Assembly: GCA_012934845.2 (NCBI GenBank)
Contig: WNNJ02001887.1
Coordinates: 60,223-124,222, forward strand
Reading direction: 5' to 3'
DNA: 64,000 nt
Origin: Pomphorhynchus laevis
Lineage: Eukaryota > Acanthocephala > Palaeacanthocephala > Echinorhynchida > Pomphorhynchidae
The number at the start of each line of letters is the position of its first letter. The stretch's first letter is position 1. This document shows positions 26,601 to 35,095 of this stretch, one piece after another. Both the position numbers and the translations under genes were made by a program. The notes under the pieces were generated by a model. That model did no database searches. It saw only the letters and a program-made list of their open reading frames with translations, and was not told the DNA's origin.

Positions 26601-29600
26601 TATTATTTTTATTGATTTTTGCAAAATGCATTTATCCATTTTTAAATTTCTTTGAAATCATATCATTTTAGCAAGTAATTTTAGAAATTTTAAAATTTTA
26701 AAATTTGAAATTAAATTGATTTAATTCCTTTGAAATTAAATCAATTAGACTACCGTGTATTGTTCAAATGTTCAAAGGATAGCTTTAATAACTTAATAAT
26801 AACGATGTACCATGAAACGAATCAGTTTTAAATCACATCAGATTCACATAGCAAAACCCTTTTTGTTTTATTCTAAAGACGCCATTGACATTACAAAGTT
26901 ACAGAAATAATAGTTTTATAATTGATAATTAATTAAACAAATGAATAAAAGGCACACGAGGTAAAGTGAATGTATTTTTCAATCATAAATAAGCGTCATC
27001 CGTACATGTTTCATCTAAACGTTTAAAAATTCGGGTCTCATTACTAGCTTAGCTGTATGGCATGGCTACTCAGTAGAAAGGTGCGAAGCATGAATTTAAA
27101 GGTAGTTAGGTTAGGCTTACAACGAAGTTTAAGGGGAAGAACCAGTAAAGAATTTAACCGGTAAAGAACCACCCATTAGAATTAATCAACATAGGATAAG
27201 CGTTGATTTCTCCAATATGGAATAACAAGGCTAACATAATTTTCGCACTAGATTTTCGGACTGCGTTCCTGTTTCATTCCCATGTCTCTCATTTGAAATT
27301 CTATTTCCCTTAAACTTCGTTGCTAGCCTAACCTCACTACCTTTAAATCCATGATACGAATCATTCTAATGAGTAACCATACCTTGCAGCTAAGCTAGCA
27401 ATGAGATCAAAATTTTTATTCGTTCCAACTTCGTCTACGTGGTATGACTTCAGTTACATCATTTTTTATTTCAGTGGGCTTGTCAGCGGCCTGTCTGCAC
27501 GATACACTTAAAATATTAATAAATTTATCTTTATCGATTGAATTATGTTAATTTAGTTTATTAAACAATGCCAGCAAAGAAATACTTTGTACTCTTCCGA
27601 AGCAAAACAAATTCTCAGAGCATTCTTTATAATAAAACGACAAGAATGTAATACACAAACGTGCTCATTCCAAAATCTTATTCAAGTGTGAGTTTTTCTA
27701 TTGATCGTTTTTTAAATAGTTTATTTGATGCAAATATATAATTTAATTTATTAAATTGCCTTTATTTTTGATTATATCGCATTATTTCCTTCACTCAATA
27801 CGCGATATGCCCGTGTATTATTTTACAAAACAAGTTCATATAATTATTAACAATTAATTCACTTTATTTATTTTAATAAACAAATTATTACAAAAAAATA
27901 CAAAAAAAATTTAAGAACGTGTCAGATGACATCTTTGAGAAGCTAAGAATACTCACATTAACTCAAAGGATATACATATTTTTTTACTTGCAATTATATC
28001 CGGGTAGTCAATTTGCTCGCGTACCGCAATATCCGAAGCGACAGTTTAGATGAAATTTTCCAGTTTTTCATGATACTGTTGATGGATGCTGGTTAGCGTA
28101 TGTTCGGCAAAATCTAGGAAATACTCAGATCAACGCATTTTGCAAAATCATTAGTAATCAACATACACATAACATGTCACTGCCATCTATAAGATCCCAC
28201 TGTTCCTCACTAATACATGCTTGTTTTATGAGGTACAAATTTACGGAATCGATTAAATATAGTAGCTCATCTGTTCGATATTGATAAAAATTATTACAAT
28301 AATTAATAATACATTGATAATAATGCATTATTTACTTAATAATAAATTACTATAATTAATTTAATTATTTAATAAAATAAATATTAAATTAATTATTGTT
28401 AAGTTATTAATTATAATTAATTATTTAAAGTTAATTTTTACAATAAAGTTTGAATTTGCCAAAATTAAATTTTTTTAAGGTTATTGTTATAATTGATTTT
28501 ATCAAAAGTGTCATTTAAGTAAGATGCCTATACTACCCTTTTCTGACTTGCACACTCAGATCTATCTTAACATGTGTTGATTAGCTACATGTGTATGCGT
28601 GTGGCTGATATCCTTCTGAACCATTAGAATTGCTGTGTATTCCTAAAATTTATTCTTTTGGAATTTAAGGAAACTGTAATTTAATTTAGTGTCAAAGTTG
28701 CTCAAGTTAATTCAATAGTAACAAATCAAACATTACGTATTTGACTATTTCCGGATATGGTCACGTGAAAGCTTTCATAGCCCTGCAGTTTACTCTCACT
28801 TGTCTACACATTCAACCGCATTTCAATCAATATGGAATTCCTTCACACAGAAGGAGCTAATATATATTTGATTTATCGTGGGATACCTTGCCATTCAAAG
28901 TAATTTTACTCTAAAGCTATGAACCATTTATAATTTTAAACATGATGATATCTAAATGTTGTTCAACAATAATTTTGAAATTTATTTAAAATTAGAATGC
29001 ATATTTTATCTTTATATATTTTTTTAAACATTTTCCCCTCTTTCAGATAATTTCGCTTTATTGTAAAAACTCATAATCTTTAAAATATAGTGTAACAATT
29101 TGTATTTAGATATCACCAGAGCGTTGGAATAGCAAAATTGTGTAATCATGGTACAGTTACAAGCAATGATGTTTTGCTTGCTTTGTTTCAAATATCAACA
29201 ACACTCGCAAACGCTGCAAATGACTCAGGTCAATATTTTATCTCATATTGTTATGACCTTGCTACCCTTTGCTTGTTATAAAACAAATTTATAACAATAT
29301 TATAACTGAAAGCCAAACCCAACAAGAAGAAAATAAATTCATCTTCAATATTTCGGCTACGAGCAGCAGCCATTTTCAACAAAATCTGAAACAGTACAAA
29401 AAATTATAATAAAAAATTTATAACAAGCAAAAATAACTTGTAATAACTTTTATATTATTTTATTTTGTTATTTTTATAGTTTTATTTATTTACTTTTAAT
29501 TTATTTTCTTATTTATTATCTAATTATATTATAATATAATTATGAAAATCAATGTTCAACAAATTTATATTTGATATTCAAGGAAACATAATTAAGATTA

Positions 29601-30305
29601 GAGGTAATCAGAAAGAGCTGCAATGTTATCAGGTTTTTGCCCTTATTTCACACCCCGAATCCTAGACGAATGCAAGCTAATGATGTATTTTCTCTTGTGT
29701 AATGACGTTATTCAGCGTGATATCTTATTCTCACATAATGCATTAATTTTTAATGTTAAGCGTCGAGAGATATCCTAAGGTATGGGCAACTCTCGACATA
29801 TGAAATCACGCACAAATTAATCACGATGCAAGTTTATGTTCACGCTAGACATTTTTAGATCTCATCAATGAAGGTGGCGTTCGCTACTGCGTTCTGTTGT
29901 AACACTTTCAATTTGTTATCTTTGATGAGTTATAAAGCAGCTATTTAATATGTAAATTATATTTTATCTAATTATATTATGATATAATTATCAATTGAAT
30001 GATGTACCCAAAAAACTAAAATCGCATTTGTTTCATTAACAATTTCTAATAAAAATACTGTTTTACTACATTTTAGATAGTCCATTTGAAACACATTTCT
30101 CGCAGGTAAAGTTATTTAATTCATTGTATCAAAGATTTGTTATATATCTACTAAGGAGGAATTCCGTGAATTTGTTAATGATTTTGATGAACAACGTAGG
30201 AGAATACTATCAGATGCGAAAGATTGCAAAAGTCAACTGCTTCGTACAAATATGTTCATATCATTAGATGAAGATATTGATGATCCATTCATTACTGACT
30301 TATAA
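4115..30305 (+). CDS. MCMDC2: MCMDC2-like meiotic MCM-domain protein (20 exons, 703 aa)
   Basis: Spliced gene reconstructed by hand. Exons: 4115-4230, 8432-8490, 8535-8670, 11659-11787, 11842-11943, 12192-12242, 14327-14388, 15141-15185, 15564-15635, 15839-15985, 17449-17664, 21479-21572, 21702-21736, 24861-25017, 26335-26508, 27580-27687, 28789-28899, 29110-29228, 30077-30105, 30156-30305. Every chosen junction is AG/GT and every phase agrees; the total is 2112 nt (703 codons plus TAA). The translation follows vertebrate MCMDC2 (681 aa) as I recall it: an N-terminal block, a zinc site with C-x4-C (CGSNSC) and C-x2-C (CPNC), the block LALLMSLVQT, and a C-terminal helical tail. In flies the related mei-217/mei-218 proteins form a mei-MCM complex that promotes meiotic crossovers by opposing Blm, so a germline role is inferred. 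The first ATG is the only start upstream of the first donor. Weak points are the exon 7-8 junction, the exon 13 donor and exon 17. Confidence 0.8.
4660..4800. repeat. Direct repeat, copy A (partner at 7644-7780)
   Basis: AAGACTTCTTGATGCAGTAT and the next 110 bases recur at 7644-7780 at about 85% identity by eye. The two copies, in the same orientation, bracket the foldbacks and the GC-richer fossil in MCMDC2 intron 1. Confidence 0.75.
4920..5230. repeat. Foldback-type repeat with CTGAAGA...CGAAAT motif
   Basis: A forward arm near 4926-4985 (CTGAAGATGATAGC...TATCGAAATATTG) is answered by its diverged reverse complement near 5140-5230. The same arms form the tighter foldback at 7441-7628. Confidence 0.6.
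5459..6912 (-). pseudogene. Broken coding block of unknown, possibly foreign or viral, origin
   Basis: About 1.45 kb on the minus strand is clearly GC-richer than its surroundings and translates into protein-like stretches, the longest about 248 residues at 5459-6205. The stretches are in one orientation and contiguous, as if from one gene, but the frame is broken in several places. I do not recognise the protein. It has no obvious retroelement domain and no introns that I can see. The base composition, lack of introns and position inside an intron of another gene suggest captured foreign DNA, such as an endogenous copy of an RNA-virus capsid or nucleoprotein gene. A decayed host retrogene is the alternative. 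It is old enough to be broken but still readable. Confidence 0.45.
7441..7628. repeat. Foldback repeat, about 85-bp arms
   Basis: The left arm runs from ACAGGAACGAAGCAATTAG to ATTATAAACAGC. The right arm is its inverted copy and ends CTCCGTTCCTGTAAAT. Each arm carries the CTGANGA...CGAAAT motif in one orientation. Copy B of the direct repeat follows at once. Confidence 0.75.
7644..7780. repeat. Direct repeat, copy B (partner at 4660-4800)
   Basis: Shares CTTCTTGATGCAGTATCTGA, TTTTGAACTGG and ACACGCAGCAA with copy A, in the same order. It differs by scattered substitutions and small length changes. Confidence 0.75.
9568..10013. repeat. Tandem duplication, 223-bp unit, two copies
   Basis: Copy 1 is 9568-9790 and copy 2 is 9791-10013, both beginning ATGTACTTACAGATATAAC. 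I count only a handful of differences, so the duplication is recent. It lies in MCMDC2 intron 3. Confidence 0.9.
11057..11140 (+). mobile_element. Penelope-like element remnant: GIY-YIG endonuclease
   Basis: The translation GYEIHCENCNCSYIGQTENE carries the GIY-YIG core as Penelope elements write it (Cys-x2-Cys followed by YIGQT). The downstream arginine and histidine region is degraded. No reverse transcriptase is visible nearby, so this is a dead 3' fragment inside MCMDC2 intron 3. Confidence 0.65.
11659..15185 (+). CDS. MCMDC2: MCMDC2 exons 4-8 (zinc-binding region)
   Basis: Exons 11659-11787, 11842-11943, 12192-12242, 14327-14388 and 15141-15185. Exon 5 encodes YYKCGSNSCVYQHRQF and exon 7 FCPNCNNQCEED. 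The C-x4-C plus C-x2-C spacing is that of MCMDC2 (vertebrate CSDEAC and CNLC). Exon 8 encodes NKMNDYIKFEG, matching the vertebrate NKMNIGNEYKIIG block. Between exons 7 and 8 the vertebrate protein has about 40 more residues. Either an exon was lost or one between 14389 and 15140 escaped me; a MITE occupies 14478-14675 in exactly that gap. Confidence 0.75.
12352..12381 (-). repeat. CTGATGA...GCGAAAA hammerhead-like motif
   Basis: On the minus strand CTGATGATGCCCGG...CTAGCGAAAA reproduces the CTGANGA / hairpin / GAAA order of the family seen in the foldbacks at 7441, 43445 and 59930. Confidence 0.4.
12420..13020 (+). repeat. Dispersed AT-rich repeat (GATCAGATAACTGA... family), diverged
   Basis: 12427-12640 and a second weaker copy to 13020 share the order GATCAGATAACTGA, AAGTATTTTATA, AAAATTTAAAATAAAAATCA, ATGAATAAACTAATAAATAA with the right-end array at 62-64 kb. 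Divergence is high, so these are old copies. Confidence 0.5.
12682..12775. repeat. Tandem repeat, 32-bp unit, about 2.7 copies
   Basis: The unit begins GCAAAATTTAAAAATGTGAT at 12682, 12714 and 12746. The first two copies are identical and the third is partial. Confidence 0.9.
14478..14675 (+). mobile_element. MITE copy (GTATCAGAATAAG ends) in MCMDC2 intron 7
   Basis: The left terminus GTATCAGAATAAG appears at 14478 and again, more complete, at 14523. It is followed by GAGGTCATCAGGAGGAAC, the GC-richer middle (TTTCGGCCCCTA...CGACCCAACATAGCAG) and the inverted right end near 14675. It is the same family as 45407-45560. It starts directly after a coding-looking stretch (14442-14477), so it may have landed in or beside a lost exon. 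Confidence 0.6.
14885..15015. repeat. ATATCATACATGTAT microsatellite
   Basis: Interleaved repeats of TATATCATACATGTAT and ATACATATAATCGATAA run over about 130 bases just before MCMDC2 exon 8. Confidence 0.8.
15564..17664 (+). CDS. MCMDC2: MCMDC2 exons 9-11 (OB-fold end and start of MCM-like core)
   Basis: Exons 15564-15635, 15839-15985 and 17449-17664, all phase 1 in and out. Exon 10 ends IDVDLIYALARRFAG and exon 11 carries VRLALLMSLVQTG, the best single match to MCMDC2 (LCLLMSLVQT). The 203-nt intron 15636-15838 happens to stay open in the exon 9 frame, so exon 9 can be misread as a 97-residue open frame. The downstream protein family match and the phases favour splicing. Confidence 0.8.
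16160..16265. repeat. Short foldback with CTGAAGATGACAATTGCA...GCGAAAAT
   Basis: The segments ATTTGTAAATGCTTGCCACTG and GCGAAAATTTACAA form an imperfect inverted pair around CTGAAGATGACAATTGCA at 16220-16246. This is one more member of the CTGANGA/GAAA family; a further copy on the minus strand is at 16425-16454. Confidence 0.5.
17850..18435 (+). mobile_element. LINE remnant: AP-endonuclease domain
   Basis: GYSFIILGDLNHHAGNDCN at about 18250-18310 is the catalytic GDLN-H block of non-LTR retrotransposon endonucleases. It is followed at the expected distance by GIDLLHLCSHNNMLIANTM. Upstream text from 17850 looks coding in pieces but is too degraded to assign. It is inserted in MCMDC2 intron 11. 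It differs from the LINE at the left edge of the window. Confidence 0.65.
19258..19352. repeat. AT-rich palindrome
   Basis: GTATACTAATATTATAATAT on the left is answered by ATTATGCTAATATTAGTATA on the right around TTATTAATAATTTATTAATAA. It would form a near-continuous hairpin of about 90 nt. Confidence 0.8.
19465..19745 (-). mobile_element. MITE-family copy, minus orientation, diverged
   Basis: Reading the minus strand gives GACTCAGTC (rightmost), the AT-rich stretch, then ATCCAGAGGAACTACTATG and a CTCGACCCAAC word. This is the same layout as the + copies at 45.2 kb and 62-64 kb. Confidence 0.55.
21479..25017 (+). CDS. MCMDC2: MCMDC2 exons 12-14 (degenerate ATPase-like core)
   Basis: Exons 21479-21572, 21702-21736 and 24861-25017. 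Exon 14 encodes HKRQISLRINKTDE and LSFWTYIEADKI, matching the vertebrate RSITVYI and CSFWSFVDVD blocks. No Walker A (GKS/T) is visible, as in vertebrate MCMDC2, so ATP hydrolysis is not expected. The exon 13 donor is chosen by phase (GTTGCA at 21737); a better-looking donor at 21753 would put exon 14 out of frame. The ubiquilin-like copy lies antisense in the intron 21737-24860. Confidence 0.65.
22256..22385. repeat. Dispersed repeat, partner at 49766-49895
   Basis: ATCGAATTTTCGATAGCTAA...CATCAGGATAAAATTAT, then ACAGTTTTAAAATA, recurs at 49766-49895 at roughly 88% identity. On the minus strand each copy contains CTGATGATAATGGCAG...TATCGAAAA, i.e. the hammerhead-like core order. Confidence 0.75.
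22495..22625. other. GC-richer anonymous segment in MCMDC2 intron 13
   Basis: CAGGTCCAGGGAGATCTGAG and the next 50 bases stand out by base composition. No open frame is recognisable. It may be the end of a retroelement. Confidence 0.3.
23473..24243 (-). pseudogene. Ubiquilin-like intronless copy (STI1-like region plus UBA domain)
   Basis: Two open stretches in the same frame on the minus strand, 24243-23701 and 23700-23473, are separated by a single TAA after residue 180. The first reads MNPQQLLVGAAENPRMLF and EIRALCTNTRALRTIVQILQ, like ubiquilin STI1/NP-repeat text (NPRALQ-type). The second, Q/N-rich, ends with ELVRMQTVGFHSRDTNLEAF, a UBA domain of ubiquilin type (M-GF--R--NL-A). There are no introns and no N-terminal ubiquitin-like domain, and the C-terminus is altered after the UBA helix 3. 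It is most likely a retrocopy now decaying inside an intron of MCMDC2. Read-through of the TAA would restore one protein, but I see no evidence for it. Confidence 0.6.
25600..26045. repeat. Segment flanked by a 45-bp direct repeat
   Basis: TTTAACTTGATTGCATTTGT...TTTTTCTGATT at about 25606-25650 recurs at 25994-26037. The enclosed GC-richer DNA (25690-25990) contains inverted GATCGTATTCTAACGATC-like words and no gene. It may be an unclassified insertion with duplicated ends, in MCMDC2 intron 14. Confidence 0.4.
26335..30305 (+). CDS. MCMDC2: MCMDC2 exons 15-20 (C-terminal region)
   Basis: Exons 26335-26508, 27580-27687, 28789-28899, 29110-29228, 30077-30105 and 30156-30305. Exon 15 (LLNSFKFLNVFLKLS) and exon 16 (SSEAKQILRAFF) fit the helical blocks after the MCM core. 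Exon 18 (GTVTSNDVLLALFQISTTLA) fits the vertebrate VLKEDVLIAALLFETSL block. Exon 20 gives an acidic tail ending DDPFITDL and TAA at 30303-30305. Exon 17 is accepted on open frame, splice sites and phase only; its sequence does not resemble the family. A 400-bp MITE fills part of intron 15. Confidence 0.7.
27024..27419. mobile_element. MITE with about 115-bp terminal inverted repeats
   Basis: The left arm runs from AAAAATTCGGGTCTCATTAC through AGGTAGTTAGGTTAGGC to AACGAAGTTTAAGGGGAA. The right arm is its inverted copy from TTCCCTTAAACTTCGTTG to GCTAGCAATGAGATC. About 150 non-repeated bases lie between. No coding capacity. It sits in MCMDC2 intron 15. Confidence 0.8.
29340..29400 (-). repeat. 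TTGAAAATGGCTGC...CCGAAATATT motif
   Basis: Minus strand TTGAAAATGGCTGCTGCTCG then TAGCCGAAATATTGAAGATG is a variant of the foldback-family core with TTGAAAA in place of CTGAAGA. Similar variants are at 34350-34385 (+) and 40691-40717 (-). Confidence 0.4.
29580..29700 (+). mobile_element. Diverged MITE copy (AGAGGTAATCAG...)
   Basis: AGATTAGAGGTAATCAG, ATGTTATCAGG and the GATGTATTTTCTCTTGTG end follow the order of the 45407-45560 MITE with many substitutions. Located in MCMDC2 intron 18. Confidence 0.45.
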
Positions 30306-31630
30306 TTATTTGCTCAATTTAAAAACGTTCGCATAATTTCTAGATATTTGTTAATATATTTATCGCAATTATTGAACACCAAATTACATTTCATGCACAC
30401 GTTCGCGCATATTGAACAATGTTAAATAAGTAACAAAGTTTTACGTATTTGTAAATATAATGAAAAGCTGTACAACTACTGATACAATTCCTGATTATGA
30501 TCACAGTTGTGTTTAAAAATTTGAATAAACTCCTTTTTTGATTTTGCTAAAATAAAAATTTTTGATTGTTTAGCTGTTTTAAAATATCATAACATCTTAA
30601 AATAATTATAATATTTATGAAATAATAATTTCATATTTAAAATTTCAAATTATCGTCGTTGTCATGACGATATTATGCTTCTTAAAGCCTATTTTGGAAA
30701 TATAACAAGCACGAGTGTTTACATGAGATAAATAAAATTAGAGTTATGAAAACTCCATTAAATTATTAAAAGTAAGTTTGAACCGCTAGTGTGAATAATA
30801 GTTCACTTCGGGTAATTTAAGTTACCACTCTAATTAAGAGATTTAAGACTTAAATAAAAGATTAATTACTACTTAACTTTACATTATAAGAGATTCGTCA
30901 TTAGCTCAAAATCATGCTGGTAAATGCAATTGGTGTCATAACATTATAACCTGCATCAGTTTCTATTAAAGACATATTATCTTTGTTCCTACAATGAAGT
31001 TCCTATTATATATATTAATAGAAATACATATATCAATATATAATCTATTAAACTGCATATTAATCTATTCGTAAAATTCAAAAAATCAAAATGATCAAAA
31101 AATCAAAATCTTTAATGTTATAAAAATACCAATGCATTCCTTTTTGTTAAAGTTTTTAAATTTCCAGAAACGAAGAAAGAAATTAGATTAACAATTGCTT
31201 ATATAAAATTACTCTTCATTTTTTATTGGATTACAAGATGTATTTCGAGGAATTATTATTGGGGGAATATTCGCAATTCGAATATTGAAATATTCAAATA
31301 TAACGTGTATTATATACACGTTATTATATATAACGTGTATTAGTCAATTCATAAAAACTGATTTCTAAATTTACTATAAGTTTACGGTATACTATAAATT
31401 CTATAGTATAATTTATATTAGAAGACGTTTCAAATAATTAAATTTTCAATAAAATCTTTATAAACAATATAATATATTTGCTTAGCAGTTTTGAATTACT
31501 TAAACAGATGTAGATTTAACTTATATAGTGGATATAGTCTCAGATAACTGATTGAATCATATATGTTTATCATATTCTTTTGTTAATGCAATTTTAACAT
31601 ATGTATATCATCGAAATATTTTGTTGTTGG
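30306..31630. other. Intergenic, no gene seen
   Basis: AT-rich sequence downstream of the MCMDC2 stop. The region up to about 30560 could be its 3' UTR; AATAAA-type signals occur at 30523 and 30550. A short palindrome ATAACGTGTATTATATACACGTTAT lies near 31300. Nothing else is supported. Confidence 0.5.
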
Positions 31631-31637
31631 CATAATA

Positions 31638-31852
31638 ACAAGAAATAAATCGACGAACAAGGAATTTAAATTTATTAAATGAATTTTCGAATACAACTGC
31701 TTTCATATTTAGATTGTAATCAGATGGTTACAATCAGAAAATTTCACTCAAATTAGTGAAACTTCCTTTCAAATTACTGAATGCAGTTGTATTCAAAAAT
31801 TCATTAAATAAGCTTAAATTCCTCGTTCGTCTATTTATTTTCTGTTATTACA
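31638..31852. repeat. Foldback, about 65-bp arms
   Basis: The left arm AACAAGAAATAAATCGACGA...AATACAACTGC (31638-31702) is mirrored by GCAGTTGTATTC...CGTTCGTCTATTTATT (31777-31850). The loop contains ATCAGATGGTTACAATCAG. It lies just downstream of the minus-strand Penelope-like element. Confidence 0.75.
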
Positions 31853-32019
31853 GGAAATAAATATATTGATTAATTAATAAATTATTGATAAATAAATTAA
31901 TAATTAATATTAATTATAATTTAATAAATTATTTCCTGTTATTTATATATAACATAATTATGTATTTAATCAATCACTTACCATATTAAAATTGTCAATT
32001 GTCAATATTGACAACATTT

Positions 32020-33810
32020 TTAACGGTAATCCTGATTGGAAAAGTATCTGCTTATTTTACTAAGTATGTCCTCATTTAAACTACCCATTGCGGGAATATA
32101 AAAACAGTGTTTCAATTTTTGAGGACCAATTAAGTCGGATGGCGTGGAAGTGTGAATGCGCTCTTTTGTTTTGTTAATGATTTTGTGTATGCTATCTATT
32201 GGGTAGTCAAGATATGTAAGTATTCTGAGGAGCTTGTTTAATTCGGCGTTTAGATAAACTTCTTTGTTACAGATTCGATACGCTCTCAGACAGAAGTCAC
32301 GAAACATACCTAGTTTTGTTGATACTGAATGACTGATGTCCCACGGAATATACAAGTTAGTTTCTGTGAATGTTCTGTAAACTTTAGTGACGGAGACGTC
32401 AGTGGTCAAAACTTTGCAATCCATGAAAGGTAAAATTTCGTTGGAGGGTCAGATAATTGTCACTTCTATCTAAGAATTCAATGAATTGAAAATTCTGACG
32501 AAATCATCTGCTTTATCACGACTTTCTGGCCAAATGACAAATATATCATCGATGTAACGATAAAATGCGATATGTCGTATATTACAACGGCTTATAGTCT
32601 TTCTCTAACTTCTGCATATACAAATCAGCCAGGGCTGGGCCGATTAGTGATCCGATCGCCACATCAAATAGTTAATTATATATAATGCCATCAAAGGAAA
32701 AATTCGTTGTACATGCTAACTAGAATAATCTTCTACATTTAATCAAATTTTCACTATCTGTCCAAGGGGATCCGAGTCTTGATAACGCAAAGTCGACAGC
32801 ATCATCTACTGACACATTCGTAAATAGTGATTTCACATCTAATGTGAAAATTACATACATTATATGATTTAAGTCAAATGCTTTCAATTTGTTTACAAAA
32901 TCAGTAGTTTCCACTTTCGTAGGAATTGGCATCACAAGAGGTTTTAGCAAATTTGACTAAAACTTTCCTACGCCATAGTAAAATGCACATTTCATTGGCA
33001 TAATTGGACGTAAGGGACAATCTAGTTAATGGATTTTGGGCAAACCATACATGTAAGGTACAAGAAGATCGGATGGAAACATTTGGAGATATTCTAAACA
33101 CGTGATCAATTCTTTTAAAACGAAGTATTTCAGTAGTGTTACCAATTCACGTGCCCACACTTTAGTCATTTCTTAAAGAAGGTTGAAATGTGGATGTTTC
33201 TCCCAAAATAAACAACATATTTTCATTGTAACCAGATTTATCCAATAACACTACACAATTCCCCTTATTAGCTTTAGTCAAGAATATTTGATCGTTCTCA
33301 TGAAGATCTTTTAAAGCGTTCAATTCAGCTCTGGAGATGTTGGATCGAATAGATCTATTCACATTTGTCCTATATATATAATGTCTAAGACCAGTAAGTT
33401 TGTGAACTAACAATTGTTTATTTTGATGTCCCTCAGAGTTTTCTACAACTTTTTGACTAAGTAATTCTAGTTCTGCGGTAACCGATATTGAATCACTAAA
33501 TTTCAGTGATGATCCACAAATTCCAAATTTAAGACCTTTCCTTGGAATTTTTAACTGATTTTCAGAAATATTCTGTTTACTTAGATTCACTACAGCCACG
33601 GGTTGGGGAGTCACAACATCGACGCCAGGCAAGGTGTTTCGTAGTTGATGAAGTGTGGTTGACAATAGAAACGAAACCTTACGCATTAATTTAGATACCT
33701 TGTTCATGAACAGCTTGTAAAGAATATTCTGAATAAATCGTTGAATCTAATTCCATTCCACATCATTGACAATTTATTTTAGTTCCTCCTCAAATTTTGA
33801 AAAACACGAG
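32020..33810 (-). mobile_element. Penelope-like element: N-terminal region and reverse transcriptase
   Basis: On the minus strand, from 33810 down, the translation gives the Penelope N-terminal region and then RT motifs in order. These are FTLDVKSLFTNV (motif A, with catalytic D) near 32860, GSLIGPALADLYMQKLE (motif B) near 32620, FYRYIDDIFV (motif C, YIDD) near 32545, and the post-RT block VYRTFTETNLYIPWDISHS and LRAYRICNKE near 32300. The order and spacing are those of GIY-YIG Penelope-like RTs. Several frame changes and stops make it non-functional. The GIY-YIG domain expected downstream on this strand is absent; one is found instead on the opposite strand at 34085. Confidence 0.85.
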
Positions 33811-34084
33811 CTTTTGATTTCGAATGATCTAATACTTATGACTAATTTCACATTTGAGGAAACCGCGCACATTTCACATTTGAGGAAATGACAGGCTTTG
33901 CTTGTCATTCTTGAACACCCAGAAAATGATAATTTTGCAAAGTTGGGCTGCAGGTTGTTTCAAACGAAATGATAAAGGAAACGAATGTCCAAATAGCTAA
34001 TCATAGTTGATTGTAAACTGCGAATATATTATTTCAGACAAAGTATCACATTACGGCTATAGATAACGGCCATCTTATTTTGAT

Positions 34085-34316
34085 AAGATGGGTGTAGTCT
34101 ATAGGGTTGGGTGTAGGGATTGTATAAGTATATACATTGGACAAACTGGACGTACCCATGCTCACTAAACTGGTCATGACATCGACTTTGACAATGTCTC
34201 AGTTTTTATTTCCGAGCCTAACTTAAAACGTCGATTAGATATGGAGGCTGTCACGATAAAGTTTCTCGAACCAAATCGGAACGTCCAAAATGATTTTGTT
34301 GTTCATACATTGTAAC
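34085..34316 (+). mobile_element. Penelope-like element: GIY-YIG endonuclease and 3' end, opposite strand
   Basis: The translation GVVYRVGCRDCISIYIGQTG begins a GIY-YIG domain (Cys-x2-Cys, YIGQT) and continues through LKRRLDMEAVTIKFLEPN to a TAA at about 34316. One in-frame stop lies after the HAH block. It runs opposite to the RT at 32020-33810, so two copies were inserted head to head or one was inverted. About 40 bases later comes CTTGAAAATGTCCGCGG...ACGAAATATC, a terminal motif of the CTGANGA/GAAA kind, which ties that motif to Penelope 3' ends. Confidence 0.75.
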
Positions 34317-34399
34317 TTTACTTGTGTTTTATTAATTCAGATCTTCTTGAAAATGTCCGCGGTTAGCGAACGAAATATCGAAGAAATATTAATTTTTTT

Positions 34400-35095
34400 C
34401 TGGGAATAGTATTTAGATACAAGAATATTTTTAAATATCTTTTAACTAATAAAATAGCTGCATCGCCTGTTAACATCGAGGTTAAATAGATGTAAAATTA
34501 TTTACATTTAACTAATTGAAGGAAAACCATAAGCAGCATTCATATTAATAATCGATTAATTGCAAAAAGTTAACATTAAACTAATGTAACTAGCTATTTT
34601 TGTGTTTTGCCCTTTTTATTTGCATGTTATAAATATCTTAACATGATGTTACTTCATACAAAATTTGCATATAAAATTTTTAATTAAATCTGATTATTTT
34701 GCAGTACATTATTAAAATTATCTTCAAAAATTATAATCTCTAGTTTTATTTCGAGTTCCTACTGTCATTCAAGAATCAGTACTACTTTGGAAATTCACTG
34801 TTGTTTCAAGGGAGACATTTTAGTATTCATGGGTGTGACATTGTCAGAATTTTATTAAGAGTCGAAATTTTATCGCAATTTGAATCGTTCCGTTGAACGT
34901 TAAATTTACACATATCATTTAAATAAGTTGATATTTAATGTTTCACCTGCGCTTCATGCAAACACCCCGAATTTATTAACATTTTTGCAATAATACACCA
35001 TGATTAATAATACTAGAGAATTTAACGGTTAAATCGTGAAAAAGAACGTTTAGAAAGACGAACACAAAAATCATGATTTGCTAAGCGTGAATAAA
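34400..35095. other. Intergenic, putative 5' region of the next gene
   Basis: AT-rich and without recognisable features. The inferred start of the next gene is at 35096. No TATA box or initiator stands out from the background. Confidence 0.4.

Noticed and set aside
27475-27535. Acceptor TTTATTTCAG followed by LSAACLHDTLKILINLS, resembling a C-terminal MCMDC2 block
   Set aside because: It lies upstream of exon 16, so the order would be wrong for the family, its phase does not fit exon 15, and it ends in a stop without a donor.
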